The notes under the pieces are model-generated. The model ran no database searches. It had not been told where the DNA came from and was given only the letters and a program-made list of their open reading frames with translations. A DNA stretch of 5,486 bases from Rhodoferax sp. OV413 (lineage in GTDB: Bacteria > Pseudomonadota > Gammaproteobacteria > Burkholderiales > Burkholderiaceae_C). Position numbers and translations under genes: made by a program. Below are positions 1-5,486 of the stretch, one piece after another (position 1 is the stretch's first letter; every line of letters begins with the position of its first letter). The DNA is taken from contig CAMATS010000187.1 of assembly GCA_945861195.1 (NCBI GenBank), forward strand, positions 1-5,486, read 5' to 3'.

Positions 1-742
1 GATGCAGCTCTCCGGCAAATACATTCATCGCCGGCGAGCCAATGAACTGTGCGACAAACAGGCTGCAGGGTTGGTCGAACAGTTCGAGTGGCGTCCCTAT
101 CTGCTCGATGATTCCGTCGTTCATCACCACGATTCGATCGGCCAGGGTCATGGCTTCTATTTGGTCATGGGTCACATACACGGTGGTGGTTTTGAGGCGC
201 TGGTGCAGCGCCTTGATCTCCGCGCGCATCGCCACGCGCAACTTGGCATCCAGGTTGGACAGAGGTTCGTCGAACAGGAAGACCTTGGGATCTCGAACAA
301 TCGCGCGACCCATGGCCACACGCTGGCGCTGACCGCCAGACAACTCGCGCGGGTAACGGTCTAGCAAGGTGTCGAGGTTGAGAATACGCGCGGCGTTTGC
401 AACGCGCTGGCTGGTCAGTGCCGCATCGGCCCGGCGCAGCTTGAGACTAAAACCCATGTTGTCGCGCACGGTCATGTGCGGGTAGAGCGCGTAACTCTGG
501 AACACCATGGCGATGTCTCGGTCCTTGGAGTCGAGTTCGTTGATCACACGCCCGTCGATTGAGATATCCCCGCTGTCGATCTCTTCCAGGCCTGCGAGCA
601 TGCGTAAAAGGGTCGACTTCCCGCAGCCAGAGGGGCCAACCAACACCACAAACTCGCCATCGGCAATGTCAAAGCTGATGCCGTGTATGACTTTGACCTT
701 GCCAAAGCTCTTTTCAATTTTTTTGAAGGCGACGACTGCCAT
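1..742 (-). CDS. MalK/UgpC-type ABC importer ATPase (C-terminus outside window)
   Basis: This is the nucleotide-binding subunit that powers the importer encoded by the three genes upstream of it; it acts as a dimer on the cytoplasmic face of the permease pair. I translated 247 residues before the window edge. All ABC motifs are present: Walker A GPSGCGKST (36-44), Q-loop Gln82 in MVFQSYALYPHMTV, signature LSGGQ (134-138), Walker B FLFDEP (155-160, catalytic Glu159), D-loop SNLDA (162-166) and switch His192 in YVTHDQIEAMT. The ALYPHMTV and SNLDAKLR stretches are typical of the MalK/UgpC/MsmX group. That family usually runs to about 350-370 residues with a C-terminal TOBE/regulatory domain, which lies beyond position 1. 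The ATG at 742 follows GAGGA (751-755) with an 8-base spacer and lies 17 bases after the preceding permease gene. The type is certain; calling it ugpC, malK or another name would be a guess. Confidence 0.95.
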   Translation of the reverse strand, partial: MAVVAFKKIEKSFGKVKVIHGISFDIADGEFVVLVGPSGCGKSTLLRMLAGLEEIDSGDISIDGRVINELDSKDRDIAMVFQSYALYPHMTVRDNMGFSLKLRRADAALTSQRVANAARILNLDTLLDRYPRELSGGQRQRVAMGRAIVRDPKVFLFDEPLSNLDAKLRVAMRAEIKALHQRLKTTTVYVTHDQIEAMTLADRIVVMNDGIIEQIGTPLELFDQPCSLFVAQFIGSPAMNVFAGELH

Positions 743-759
743 GGCTTGTTTCCTCTTCT

Positions 760-1614
760 TTAGCTTTTCACGGCGCCGGACGTCAGCCCACCAACCATAT
801 AGCGCTTGAAAGCGTAGTAGATCGCCGCAGGCGGCAATGCGTAAATCAGGCCGGTCGCCATCAACAGCTCCCAAGGCGAGTCATCGGCAGCCAAAAAATT
901 GCCCAGCGCTACTGCCAGCGTCAGGTCGCTTGTCTTTGATAGCAACAAAAAACCATAGAGGTATTCGTTCCAGGCCAGCAGCAGGGCGTAAACGCCCACC
1001 GCGACCAAGGACGGAACCATCAGGGGGATGTAAACCAGGCGGAACAATTGCAGTGGCGTCGCGCCGTCCATGCGCGCCGCTTCATCGAGTTCCCAGGGCA
1101 GCTTGTCGGAGGCCTGCTTGAGCACCCAAATGCAGTAAGGCGATGCAATCGTGACCATCGCCAACACCAGCGACCAGCGGCTGTTGAGCAGTCCGTAGTT
1201 GGCCATGGTCTTGTACATGGGTACGGCCAGAAATGCGGCAGGGATGAAGTAAGTGAAAAGCGCCAGATTCATCACCGAGCGCCCGCCCTGCACCTTGAGC
1301 CGACTGATGGCAAAGGCGGCTGTGGTTGCCACAAACAGGGTGATGGCGCCGACTGCCAGGGCAATAAGCAAAGAGTTCCCGAGTTGTTGCCAGAAGTGGT
1401 TCAGATAGAAATGCTTTTGTTCAAGAACAATAGAAAAATTCTGCAAGGTGGGCTGCTTTGGCCAGAGCCGACCTGAGGTGGCGGAGTCTTTGCTGGAGAT
1501 GGCAAACAGAAACAGGTGATAAATCGGGATCATGGTCCACAGGAAAACCGGAATACCGATAAGCAGCAGCCGCGCCTCAAGGGATACCTTGCCCCAGGTC
1601 CAGCGCTTGCTCAT
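760..1614 (-). CDS. MalG/UgpE-like sugar ABC importer permease
   Basis: One of the two inner-membrane subunits of the importer. The 284-residue product has the usual length of the MalG/UgpE family and about six hydrophobic segments, with the first near residues 15-40. The cytoplasmic EAA loop that docks on the ATPase is clear at 178-197 (EAARMDGATPLQL then FRLVYIP). The end of the protein (KRYMVGGLTSGAVKS) matches the conserved C-terminus of this subfamily, where the loop enters the pore or ATPase interface. The ATG at 1614 overlaps the stop of the preceding permease gene as ATGA, indicating translational coupling, and it also has its own GAGG (1623-1626) eight bases upstream. The family assignment is firm. 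The transported substrate is not evident. Confidence 0.96.
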   Translation of the reverse strand: MSKRWTWGKVSLEARLLLIGIPVFLWTMIPIYHLFLFAISSKDSATSGRLWPKQPTLQNFSIVLEQKHFYLNHFWQQLGNSLLIALAVGAITLFVATTAAFAISRLKVQGGRSVMNLALFTYFIPAAFLAVPMYKTMANYGLLNSRWSLVLAMVTIASPYCIWVLKQASDKLPWELDEAARMDGATPLQLFRLVYIPLMVPSLVAVGVYALLLAWNEYLYGFLLLSKTSDLTLAVALGNFLAADDSPWELLMATGLIYALPPAAIYYAFKRYMVGGLTSGAVKS

Positions 1615-2468
1615 TTGGAAAGCCTCTTCATTAGCAAAAAGACCAGCGGCAGCACAAAGGGCAATGCCACGACGATGCTGGCCATGGCCAGCCCGATTTG
1701 GTCGAGCCTCAGGTACCGAATGCCCAGCGTGGCCAACACATGGGTCAGGTCGGCCGGACCACCGCCGGTCAGCAGGTAGACGCTGTTGAAGTCTCCCAGG
1801 GTCCAGATCATCGACAACACCACCGAGGTCAGGTACAGGCCCTTGACAGAGGGCCAGGTGATGAAACTGAACTTCTGCAGGGACGTGGCGCCGTCGACGC
1901 TGGCGGCCTCGTACTGCTCAGGCGGTATCGCCAAGCGCCCGGCAACCAATATCAGGGTCCAGAACGGCAGTGATTTCCAGATGTGGATGAGCATCGAAAA
2001 CGTCAGGGCCAGGGTCGGGTCATTCAGCCAATTCGGGCCGTCGAGTTGGGTGAGTCTGAAAATAAGTTGGTTGATCACGCCCCACTCTGGGTTGAGCATG
2101 AAACGGACCGACAGGATGGTCGGAATGGAAGGCAGAGCCCAAGGCAAGATGAACAGGGCGGCCAGGACCTTGATCCACCATCGGGTCAGCACAAAGAAGC
2201 CTGAGAGGCCCAGTGCTATAGCCATCTTCAGGTTGACCGCTACAACCAGAAAGATCGCTGTGTTGATCGCGGTTCGAAAGAAGATTGGGTCTTCAAACAG
2301 CTTGACATAATTTTGCGGATCCCGTGCCAGCCAGAAGCCGTAACAGACCGGATACAGCACGAAAATCAGGAACACCAACAGGTAGGGCAGCACCATCATC
2401 CGACCCCAGAATTTCCAGGGATTGCGTGGGTTACGCAATGCGGACGAGTCAGCTATAGCTGCGGCCAT
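1611..2468 (-). CDS. MalF/UgpA-like sugar ABC importer permease
   Basis: The partner permease, which forms the transmembrane heterodimer with the MalG-like subunit. The 285-residue protein has a first hydrophobic span at about 24-45, further spans to the C-terminus, the EAA loop at 187-206 (EAASVDGATSLQKF) and the family hallmark YLLTGGGP at 231-238. It lacks the long N-terminal extension and large periplasmic loop of E. coli MalF, so it resembles UgpA-type permeases of about 290 residues. The ATG at 2468 has an awkward ribosome site: GGAG (2470-2473) ends only one base before it, so AGGA (2479-2482), ten bases upstream, is more likely used. The next Met codons, residues 24-25, would cut into the first membrane segment. 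It lies 28 bases after the binding-protein gene and overlaps the next permease by 4 bases. Confidence 0.96.
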   Translation of the reverse strand: MAAAIADSSALRNPRNPWKFWGRMMVLPYLLVFLIFVLYPVCYGFWLARDPQNYVKLFEDPIFFRTAINTAIFLVVAVNLKMAIALGLSGFFVLTRWWIKVLAALFILPWALPSIPTILSVRFMLNPEWGVINQLIFRLTQLDGPNWLNDPTLALTFSMLIHIWKSLPFWTLILVAGRLAIPPEQYEAASVDGATSLQKFSFITWPSVKGLYLTSVVLSMIWTLGDFNSVYLLTGGGPADLTHVLATLGIRYLRLDQIGLAMASIVVALPFVLPLVFLLMKRLSK

Positions 2469-2496
2469 TCTCCAGTGTTCCTGATCTAAGTCGCTG

Positions 2497-3876
2497 TTAT
2501 TGCGCTGCCACCTGCTTAATGCGGGCGATCATCTCGTCGGTAGCTTTGTCAACCGGCACCTTTTCGGACAGGATGCGGTTCAGAGCCTTGGCCCAGACGT
2601 TCTCGTTGTTGAGCACGGTGAACTTGTAGTTTTTAGTGAACTCGAAGGGCGTGGTACCGCTCATGAACTGGTTGTACACAGCCAGGCGGTGCGAGTCGCT
2701 CTTCCAGAACGCGCTTTGCTGTGCCGCCTTGGTCACCGGAAACCAACGTCCAAGCGAGCCTTCTACATAGGGTGTCAGGTTGGCATCGTCGAGCATGAAG
2801 GCAACAAACAGTTTGGCTGCAGCCTTGTTCTTGGCGTCTTTGAAGATCACCCCAGTCTTGACCGCGGCACGGTAAGTCATCTTGCTGCCATCGGGCTTGT
2901 TCGGGAAGCCTGCCGTGGCGATCTTCTGGGTGTAGTTGACCTTGGCTTCTTCACGCTGCGCCGGCGTTAGCGCGGCATTGTCCATGTCGTCGAGCCACTT
3001 GGCGGCAATCGAGATGGTCGCGTTGTGCGTCATCACCGTCGTCTTGTTGTGAAAAGCCACGTTGTTGTCGGGGTCCTTCCAGTTGGTGGAGGAGGGTGGC
3101 GTGCAACCCTTGCTGTAGACCGCGCTGTAGTCTGTCAGGGCATTGATCAGGCCCTGGCGCACCGCTGGCTCATCAACCAGCAGCTTGCCTGCGTCATTGA
3201 CAAGTTTGATGTTGTAGGCATCCATGAAGGTCAAAAACGAGAAAAAAGAGTCGCTGGAATCTACGCCAAGTGGCATGCCGATACCAAAACTCCTGGTGCC
3301 GGTCTTTTGGCGGTGCGCTGTCTGCACTTTGTCGCACCAGAAATTCCAATAACCTTTCCAGTCTGTCGGAATGTCGCTTTCTTTGAAGCCGGCATCTGAG
3401 AGCATGTCCTTCCAGTATTGGATGTGCATGGTCTGTTGCTTGATGGGAAACGCGTAGTAGGCCCGAGTCTTTGTGGTGTCGTTGTAGAGCAGGGTCGTAG
3501 ACAAAGCGGCTGCTTCAAATTTGGCACGGATGGGCTCGATCATGCTCGAGACGTCTTCAAGCTTACCCTCGTAGGCCCATTTGCTTGTGGCCTGGAAGTC
3601 ATAAACATCGCCATAAGACACATCGGGCGGGCTGCCCGTATCCATGGCGGCCACCGTCTTGGGCATCATCTCTTGGGGCGCGTACAAGGCCAGATCAATT
3701 TTGATCTTGGGGTATTTGGTTTCAAACTGCTTGATCGCCGCAAACAAGGCGTCGTCTTCGGCCTTGTAAAAGCCCTTGCCCCACCAAACGGTGAGTTTCT
3801 CTTGGGCAACGGCCTGGCCCGCGACCAGCAAAGCCATGGCCGCACTGACCGCTACTGAAATTCGCTTTAACTTCAT
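2497..3876 (-). CDS. Periplasmic solute-binding protein of a CUT1-type ABC importer
   Basis: This protein captures the substrate in the periplasm and delivers it to the permease pair. Residues 1-24 are a Sec signal peptide: basic MKLKR, a hydrophobic stretch rich in Ala and Val, then AVA followed by Gln25. There is no lipobox cysteine, so the mature protein is soluble. The body (459 residues in all) has the layout of the SBP_bac_1 family: LTVWWGKGFY at the first strand, a PQEMMPKTVAAMDTGSPPDV stretch typical of the hinge-side helix and loop, and C-terminal ENVWAKALNRILSEK. Aromatic residues are frequent, as in sugar binders. I start it at ATG 3876 because AGGAGA (3884-3889) is seven bases upstream; an in-frame TTG at 3882 would leave almost no spacer. 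It is the first gene of the four-gene operon. The substrate is unknown; sugar, polyol or glycerol-phosphate-like compounds are the family norm. Confidence 0.93.
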   Translation of the reverse strand: MKLKRISVAVSAAMALLVAGQAVAQEKLTVWWGKGFYKAEDDALFAAIKQFETKYPKIKIDLALYAPQEMMPKTVAAMDTGSPPDVSYGDVYDFQATSKWAYEGKLEDVSSMIEPIRAKFEAAALSTTLLYNDTTKTRAYYAFPIKQQTMHIQYWKDMLSDAGFKESDIPTDWKGYWNFWCDKVQTAHRQKTGTRSFGIGMPLGVDSSDSFFSFLTFMDAYNIKLVNDAGKLLVDEPAVRQGLINALTDYSAVYSKGCTPPSSTNWKDPDNNVAFHNKTTVMTHNATISIAAKWLDDMDNAALTPAQREEAKVNYTQKIATAGFPNKPDGSKMTYRAAVKTGVIFKDAKNKAAAKLFVAFMLDDANLTPYVEGSLGRWFPVTKAAQQSAFWKSDSHRLAVYNQFMSGTTPFEFTKNYKFTVLNNENVWAKALNRILSEKVPVDKATDEMIARIKQVAAQ

Positions 3877-3883
3877 GAACAAG

Positions 3884-3889
3884 TCTCCT
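3884..3889 (-). promoter_or_regulatory. Ribosome binding site deciding the start of the binding-protein gene
   Basis: AGGAGA on the minus strand, with a seven-base spacer (CTTGTTC) to the ATG at 3876. This favours the ATG over the in-frame TTG at 3882, which sits only one base after the motif. The signal peptide then begins MKLKR, the normal form. Confidence 0.8.
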
Positions 3890-3896
3890 ATGTTGT

Positions 3897-3927
3897 GGTT
3901 AAGTTCAACGCATAAGGCAATTCAACC
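3897..3927. repeat. Imperfect inverted repeat, possible operator for the minus-strand operon
   Basis: GGTTAAGTT (3897-3905) and AATTCAACC (3919-3927) are inverted copies matching at 7 of 9 positions, with a 13-base gap. They lie 8-38 bases upstream of the binding-protein ribosome site, where an operator would be expected. A second pair, GGTTTA (3948-3953) and TAAACC (3973-3978), lies further upstream. No regulator gene is in the window, so a function as operator is only inferred; chance is a real alternative in a short A/T-richer stretch. Confidence 0.3.
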
Positions 3928-4054
3928 GCCTGCTGATTATTGTTGCAGGTTTAGCGCTTTTTCTTAGCGGGGTAAACCCTAGATCGGAGCGCAAGGCCAC
4001 AACGCAGTTGGGTAACCAGTATCAAGCGTTATGTCGACCCAGTTACACTTTGCG

Positions 4055-4137
4055 GGTCACCGGGGGTGTCTGCTTCAAGGCAGACTGAGAAATACCCCAC
4101 AAACCTGATCTGGGTCATGCCAGCGTAGGGAGCGTGA
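4055..4137 (+). ncRNA. TPP riboswitch aptamer (THI box)
   Basis: A cis-acting mRNA leader that binds thiamine pyrophosphate and lowers expression of the downstream thiamine import genes. All conserved elements are present in order: short P1 (TCAC 4057-4060 with GTGA 4134-4137), P2 (GGGGT 4063-4067 with ACCCC 4094-4098), P3 (GTCTGC 4068-4073 with GCAGAC 4080-4085, six-base loop, no P3a arm), the pyrimidine-sensing CTGAGA (4085-4090), and the pyrophosphate-sensing arm ACCTGATCTGG (4103-4113) with GCCAGCGTAGGGA (4119-4131). The order and sequences closely match the E. coli thiM/thiC aptamers. It sits 74 bases before thiB, the expected target. Its outer P1 limit is approximate. Confidence 0.97.
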
Positions 4138-4211
4138 AGGAGCTAAGGTCCGCCAATTCTGGCTTTTCCTCAACTCATTGCGCCCCCACTGGCGCATTGA
4201 AAGGCAAAGCG
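4138..4211 (+). promoter_or_regulatory. Riboswitch expression platform and thiB leader
   Basis: This leader links the TPP aptamer to the thiB start codon. It contains a perfect 6-bp hairpin, TGCGCC (4179-4184) with GGCGCA (4191-4196) and loop CCCACT, extendable by TCA/TGA across one mismatch. There is no U-run after it, so it does not look like an intrinsic terminator. GCTTTTC (4162-4168) can pair with GAAAGGC (4199-4205), which contains the ribosome site, with one G-U pair, enclosing the hairpin. That suggests TPP-dependent blocking of translation initiation. The pairings are read by eye without energy calculation. Confidence 0.55.
4199..4204 (+). promoter_or_regulatory. thiB ribosome binding site
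   Basis: GAAAGG with a seven-base spacer to the ATG at 4212. It supports this start over the in-frame GTG at 4134, which lies within the aptamer's P1 strand and would put a non-signal-like extension before the signal peptide. Confidence 0.75.
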
Positions 4212-5240
4212 ATGAAGAAGCGGATTTTTTCTTTGGGGCTGCTCGCAGTAGCAGCGTTGACAGTGTCTCTGGTGGCTCGGGCGGCGCCAGATGAGTTGCG
4301 CGTCATGGTGCACAGCTCGTTCTCATTGCCCAAGCCCATGCTGGCGCAGTTTGAGACGCAGGCCAATATCAAACTCAGCCTCATCAAAGGCGGCGATGCC
4401 GGCGAGATGCTCAACAAGCTCATTCTGACTCGGGCCCAGCCGGTGGCCGACGTGGTGTTTGGCATCGACAACGCGCTGGTGCTCAAGGCCCAGGCCGCGC
4501 AGGTGATCGAGCCCTTCCAGACGGCCAGCCTGCATGGCCCGGCCGCCTTGGCGCTGGGCCATGGCGTGGTGCCGGTGGACTACGGCTATGTCAATCTGAA
4601 CTACGACAAGGCTTGGGTCGCCAAAAGCGGTGTGCCCCTGCCCAAGAGCCTGGACGATCTGACCAAGGCCGCTTACCGCGACTGGCTGGTGGTGCAAAAC
4701 CCGGCCACCTCCAGCCCCGGCTACGCCTTTTTGCTAGCTACCGTGGCTGGGCTTGGCGAAGAAAAAGCCTTTGAGTGGTGGGCCAAGATGCGCGCCAATG
4801 GCCTCAAGGTAAGCAAGGGCTGGAGCGAGGCTTACTACACCGACTTCAGCCGCAATGGCGGCAAATACCCGGTGGTGGTGAGCTATGCCACCAGCCCCGC
4901 GGCCGAAGTGTTTTACAGCAAGGACAAGATCACCGAGTCGCCCACCGCCAGCTTGCTGGTCAAGGGCGGCGTGTTTCGCCAGGTCGAGGGCGTGGCCTTG
5001 GTCAAGGGTGGCGGGCAACGCGCAGCCGCTGCCAAATTCATCGAGTTTTTACGCTCGCCCCCGGTCCAGGAATCGCTGCAGACCAGCATGTGGATGTTTC
5101 CGGTTGAGCCGGGCACCCCGCGTGCCGACGTGATGCGCCATGGCCCCGAGCCCACGGCCTATGACAGCCTGAGCACCGAGGCGATTGCCGGCAAGGGCGC
5201 GCAGTGGGTCAGCCGCTGGACCCAGGTGGTGCTGAAGTAA
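4212..5240 (+). CDS. thiB: Thiamine/TPP periplasmic binding protein ThiB
   Basis: ThiB binds thiamine and its phosphates in the periplasm and hands them to the ThiP-ThiQ ABC importer. The 342-residue product begins with a Sec signal peptide (MKKRIFSLGLLAVAALTVSL, cleavage expected after ARA at residue 24) and has no lipobox. Landmarks shared with E. coli ThiB as I recall its sequence are DYGY (123-126) followed by YDK (131-133), NPATSSPG (163-170), KGWSEAY (202-208), SYATSPA (224-230), WMFPV (294-298) and a C-terminal W-x3-W pattern (332-336). The length is close to the roughly 327 residues of E. coli ThiB. It is the first gene behind the TPP riboswitch and is followed 43 bases later by thiP, which confirms the role. 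GC content appears higher than in the divergent operon. A general iron- or polyamine-binding relative is unlikely given this context. Confidence 0.96.
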   Translation: MKKRIFSLGLLAVAALTVSLVARAAPDELRVMVHSSFSLPKPMLAQFETQANIKLSLIKGGDAGEMLNKLILTRAQPVADVVFGIDNALVLKAQAAQVIEPFQTASLHGPAALALGHGVVPVDYGYVNLNYDKAWVAKSGVPLPKSLDDLTKAAYRDWLVVQNPATSSPGYAFLLATVAGLGEEKAFEWWAKMRANGLKVSKGWSEAYYTDFSRNGGKYPVVVSYATSPAAEVFYSKDKITESPTASLLVKGGVFRQVEGVALVKGGGQRAAAAKFIEFLRSPPVQESLQTSMWMFPVEPGTPRADVMRHGPEPTAYDSLSTEAIAGKGAQWVSRWTQVVLK

Positions 5241-5283
5241 AGCTGCGGCTTGCGCAAAGCCCCGTCTTGCCGCGACCCTGAAT
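5241..5283 (+). other. thiB-thiP intergenic hairpin
   Basis: GGCTT (5247-5251) and AAGCC (5257-5261) form a 5-bp stem over a five-base GCGCA loop; alternatively GCGGC (5245-5249) can pair with GCCGC (5269-5273). There is no following T-run, so a true terminator is unlikely. It may modulate mRNA processing or relative expression within the operon, or be chance in GC-rich DNA. Confidence 0.3.
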
Positions 5284-5486
5284 ATGGCTTTAAAAACTCC
5301 AGGCTTTGCGTGGCTGGCGGTGCTGCCCCTGGCAGCGCTGCTGTTGCTGCTGATGGCGCCGCTGCTGCGCCTGGCGCTGGAAGGGTGGGGCGGTGTGGGT
5401 CAGGCGGCACCGTCGCTGTGGCAGATGTGGCAGGACGACTACCTGCGCTGGCGCGTGGGCTGGTCGGTGTTGCAGGCGGCGGCCAC
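5284..5486 (+). CDS. thiP: Thiamine/TPP ABC importer permease ThiP (C-terminus outside window)
   Basis: ThiP forms the inner-membrane channel of the thiamine importer. Only the first 67 residues are in the window. They show a first membrane segment at about 8-32 (FAWLAVLPLAALLLLLMAPL) and then LWQMWQDDYLRWRVGWSVLQAA. This resembles the start of E. coli ThiP, where WQDSYL and a WQA motif follow the first membrane segment. No stop appears before the edge; the family has about 530 residues in two fused permease halves. The ATG at 5284 is the only ATG after the in-frame TGA at 5233-5235, but no Shine-Dalgarno motif precedes it, so translation may depend on coupling to thiB or on a CTG at 5278. 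Position after thiB fits the standard thiBPQ order. Confidence 0.88.
   Translation, partial: MALKTPGFAWLAVLPLAALLLLLMAPLLRLALEGWGGVGQAAPSLWQMWQDDYLRWRVGWSVLQAAA

Larger units (their letters stand above)
3877..4054. promoter_or_regulatory. Divergent promoter region between the sugar-type importer operon and the thi operon
   Basis: No convincing gene lies here; it separates two first genes transcribed away from each other, so both promoters are expected inside it. For the plus strand the best -10 candidate is TACACT (4044-4049), which would start transcription at the aptamer's 5' edge, but no good -35 stands 16-18 bases before it. For the minus strand there are only weak matches: TTTACC-N17-TAAACC (complement of 3950-3978), or an AATAAT-like -10 near 3936-3941. 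An A/T-rich patch (3958-3966) lies in the middle. The exact promoters cannot be fixed by eye; the regional assignment rests on gene orientation. Confidence 0.6.

Noticed and set aside
2..364. Plus-strand open frame of 120 codons opposite the ATPase gene
   Set aside because: It is the reverse shadow of conserved ABC ATPase motifs; no independent evidence for coding.
1786..2310. 174-codon plus-strand open frame opposite the MalF-like permease
   Set aside because: The minus strand carries a clear EAA loop and family motifs; the plus frame shows no domain, and long antisense frames are common at this GC content.
3418..3858. 146-codon plus-strand open frame antisense to the binding-protein gene
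   Set aside because: It lies wholly opposite a well-supported gene; its translation has no recognisable motif and it has no convincing ribosome site. It is a shadow frame.
3955..3969. CGCT-TTTTCTT-AGCG hairpin as a terminator
   Set aside because: The stem is only 4 bp with the T-run inside the loop rather than after it, and it lies between divergent genes where no transcript needs to end.
4048..4209. CTTTGC (4048-4053) complementary to GCAAAG (4204-4209) as a long-range pairing that masks the thiB start
   Set aside because: A 6-base match over this distance is expected by chance, and the first segment may lie upstream of or at the transcription start.
4134..4211. In-frame GTG at 4134 giving a 26-residue N-terminal extension of ThiB
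   Set aside because: The GTG is part of the riboswitch P1 strand, and the extension precedes a perfect signal peptide that starts at 4212 behind a good ribosome site.
2497..5240. The idea that the sugar-type importer is a second thiamine-related transporter because it adjoins the thi operon
   Set aside because: The operons are divergent, the riboswitch faces only thiB, and the importer's subunits are CUT1-type with two separate permeases. Adjacency alone is not evidence.
1..5486. Insertion sequences, CRISPR arrays, tRNAs or phage genes
   Set aside because: No terminal repeats, transposase motifs, regular repeat-spacer pattern or tRNA-like folds were found; the coding space is filled by transporter genes.

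Overview
The window looks like chromosomal DNA from a betaproteobacterium, most likely Burkholderiales and possibly Comamonadaceae. This is judged from moderate-to-high GC, codon use and the general look of the proteins; no rRNA or other marker gene is present, so the placement is tentative. No mobile element, CRISPR array, tRNA or phage gene was seen.

Two transport operons point away from each other. On the minus strand, reading from about 3876 down to 1, is a four-gene CUT1-type (MalEFGK/UgpBAEC-like) ABC importer. Its order is periplasmic binding protein (2497-3876), MalF/UgpA-like permease (1611-2468), MalG/UgpE-like permease (760-1614) and MalK/UgpC-like ATPase (1-742, C-terminal end outside the window). 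The genes are tightly packed: gaps of 28 and 17 bases, and a 4-base ATGA overlap between the permeases. They would form one complete importer, probably for a sugar, polyol or related organic solute. The substrate cannot be read from the sequence.

On the plus strand a textbook TPP (THI-box) riboswitch (about 4055-4137) precedes thiB (4212-5240, periplasmic thiamine-binding protein), followed by the start of thiP (5284 to the window end, thiamine permease). This is the thiBPQ thiamine/TPP importer, with thiQ expected just past the right edge. High TPP should shut it off through the riboswitch. The 74 bases between aptamer and start codon hold a hairpin and a possible Shine-Dalgarno-sequestering helix, suggesting control of translation initiation.

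The roughly 335-base gap between the two first genes (3877-4211) is therefore regulatory: the putative minus-strand promoter with an imperfect inverted repeat, the plus-strand promoter region, the riboswitch and its expression platform. Most of the window is ordinary and well explained. The points worth a second look are the riboswitch expression platform, the unknown substrate and regulator of the sugar-type importer, and the GC contrast between the two operons.
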